Shown here: in pieces, positions 6,129 through 6,472 of the stretch
Layout of the letters: every line of letters begins with the position of its first letter
How positions within the stretch are numbered: the stretch's first letter is position 1
From: an uncultured Spirochaetaceae bacterium
Lineage (GTDB): Bacteria > Spirochaetota > Spirochaetia > Sphaerochaetales > Sphaerochaetaceae
Direction: 5' to 3'
DNA length: 6,472 bases
Assembly (NCBI GenBank): GCA_947630635.1
Contig: CANRIJ010000084.1
Span: forward strand, 1 to 6,472
The notes under the pieces: model-generated
What the model was told of the DNA's origin: nothing
Seen by the model: the letters and a program-made list of their open reading frames with translations, nothing else
The model's database searches: none
Translations under genes and position numbers: made by a program

Positions 6129-6472
6129 TTATATAGAAGTCTTTCTGAAGAACTCAATTATGTCGTCCATAAGAGTTCTGTAAGTGGAATAGTACATCAA
6201 TAGGGAGTGATGCGTGTTTATTGAAGTAGTGGGCATGTTCGTCTCAATGAAGAGACTCTCTGTATATGTCTCCTTCTTTATTATGCCTTGGTTTTCAAAT
6301 GGAACTGTTTTATCAGTCACATCGTGAATTGATATCATAGGGACTCTCATTCTAAAGAGATCTCTTCTTATTGACTTGAGATTGTATATAAGAGAGACAC
6401 CCTGCTTTGTGAAGGTTCCTCTATAGCCATGCCATGTCTCTCCTCCGTCATTCTGCCCTGGCCATGAGGTCA
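6129..6472 (-). CDS. alpha/beta hydrolase (esterase/lipase type), C-terminal part; 5' end outside the window
   Basis: The frame is open from the right edge to TAA at 6131-6129, giving 113 visible residues; an internal Met at 6350 is not the start. The part seen matches the C-terminal third of small carboxylesterase or monoacylglycerol-lipase-like hydrolases. After an ...NLKSIRRDL... helix comes the strand-turn VPMISIHDVTDKTVP, whose second Asp (visible residue 53) is the expected acid of the catalytic triad. THHSLL (86-91) then supplies the expected histidine (87 or 88), followed by a final helix ending in IIEFF. The nucleophile serine would lie beyond the window. The substrate cannot be inferred. 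It lies 28 bases upstream of the dCMP deaminase on the same strand, with no terminator between them. Confidence 0.75.
   Translation of the reverse strand, partial: TSWPGQNDGGETWHGYRGTFTKQGVSLIYNLKSIRRDLFRMRVPMISIHDVTDKTVPFENQGIIKKETYTESLFIETNMPTTSINTHHSLLMYYSTYRTLMDDIIEFFRKTSI

Noticed and set aside
14..6134. GGGTTCTATT at 14-23 and again at 6120-6129, each followed by similar ATAT-rich bases
   Set aside because: Only ten exact bases; one copy follows a possible plus-strand stop and the other overlaps a minus-strand stop codon, so the contexts do not match. Probably chance.
6129..6350. A small 73-residue protein starting at the Met at 6350
   Set aside because: The same frame stays open to the window edge and the upstream residues continue a hydrolase fold, so this Met is internal.
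1..6472. tRNA, rRNA, CRISPR, insertion sequence, prophage or toxin-antitoxin genes
   Set aside because: Looked for on both strands; no cloverleaf, spaced repeats, transposase-like frame or small paired frames were seen. All sizeable space is filled by the seven genes described.

Overview
This 6.5 kb window looks like ordinary bacterial chromosome: densely packed housekeeping genes on both strands, moderate GC (roughly mid-40s %, by eye), and no transposase, phage, CRISPR or RNA genes that I can see. The organism is probably a spirochaete of the Treponema/Sphaerochaeta kind. That rests on a GTP-type PEP carboxykinase in a low-to-moderate-GC genome (most Firmicutes, Bacteroidota and enterics use the ATP type), next to a stand-alone cyclic-nucleotide-binding protein. 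I hold this placement at about 50%, because no rRNA or marker gene is present.

Layout, left to right. Bases 1-57 hold the tail and rho-independent terminator of a plus-strand gene lying off the left edge. A long U32-family protein (145-2160, minus), of the iron-sulfur RNA-hydroxylase type like RlhA/TrhP, is transcribed away from a cyclic-nucleotide-binding protein (2220-2741, plus). The 59 bp between them holds promoter-like sequences for both directions and no ribosome binding sites. After a 91 bp gap with a weak hairpin comes GTP-dependent PEP carboxykinase (2833-4662, plus). It has the clearest Shine-Dalgarno in the window and a strong terminator with a GAAA loop. A compact RNase D-like exonuclease (4744-5625, plus) follows. 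It converges on, and overlaps by 23 bp, a dCMP deaminase (5603-6100, minus). The deaminase lies 28 bp downstream of the 3' part of an alpha/beta hydrolase (6129 to beyond the right edge, minus).

The genes do not form one pathway. PEP carboxykinase links oxaloacetate and PEP, dCMP deaminase supplies dUMP for thymidylate, and the RNase D and U32 proteins act on RNA processing or modification. The hydrolase substrate is unknown. The only functional pairing suggested by layout is the cyclic-nucleotide-binding protein just upstream of the carboxykinase. Deaminase and hydrolase may be co-transcribed.

I found no convincing novel system. The most notable signals are a 16-base sequence shared by the two terminators, a divergent start region that could give leaderless transcripts both ways, and a palindrome inside the convergent gene overlap.
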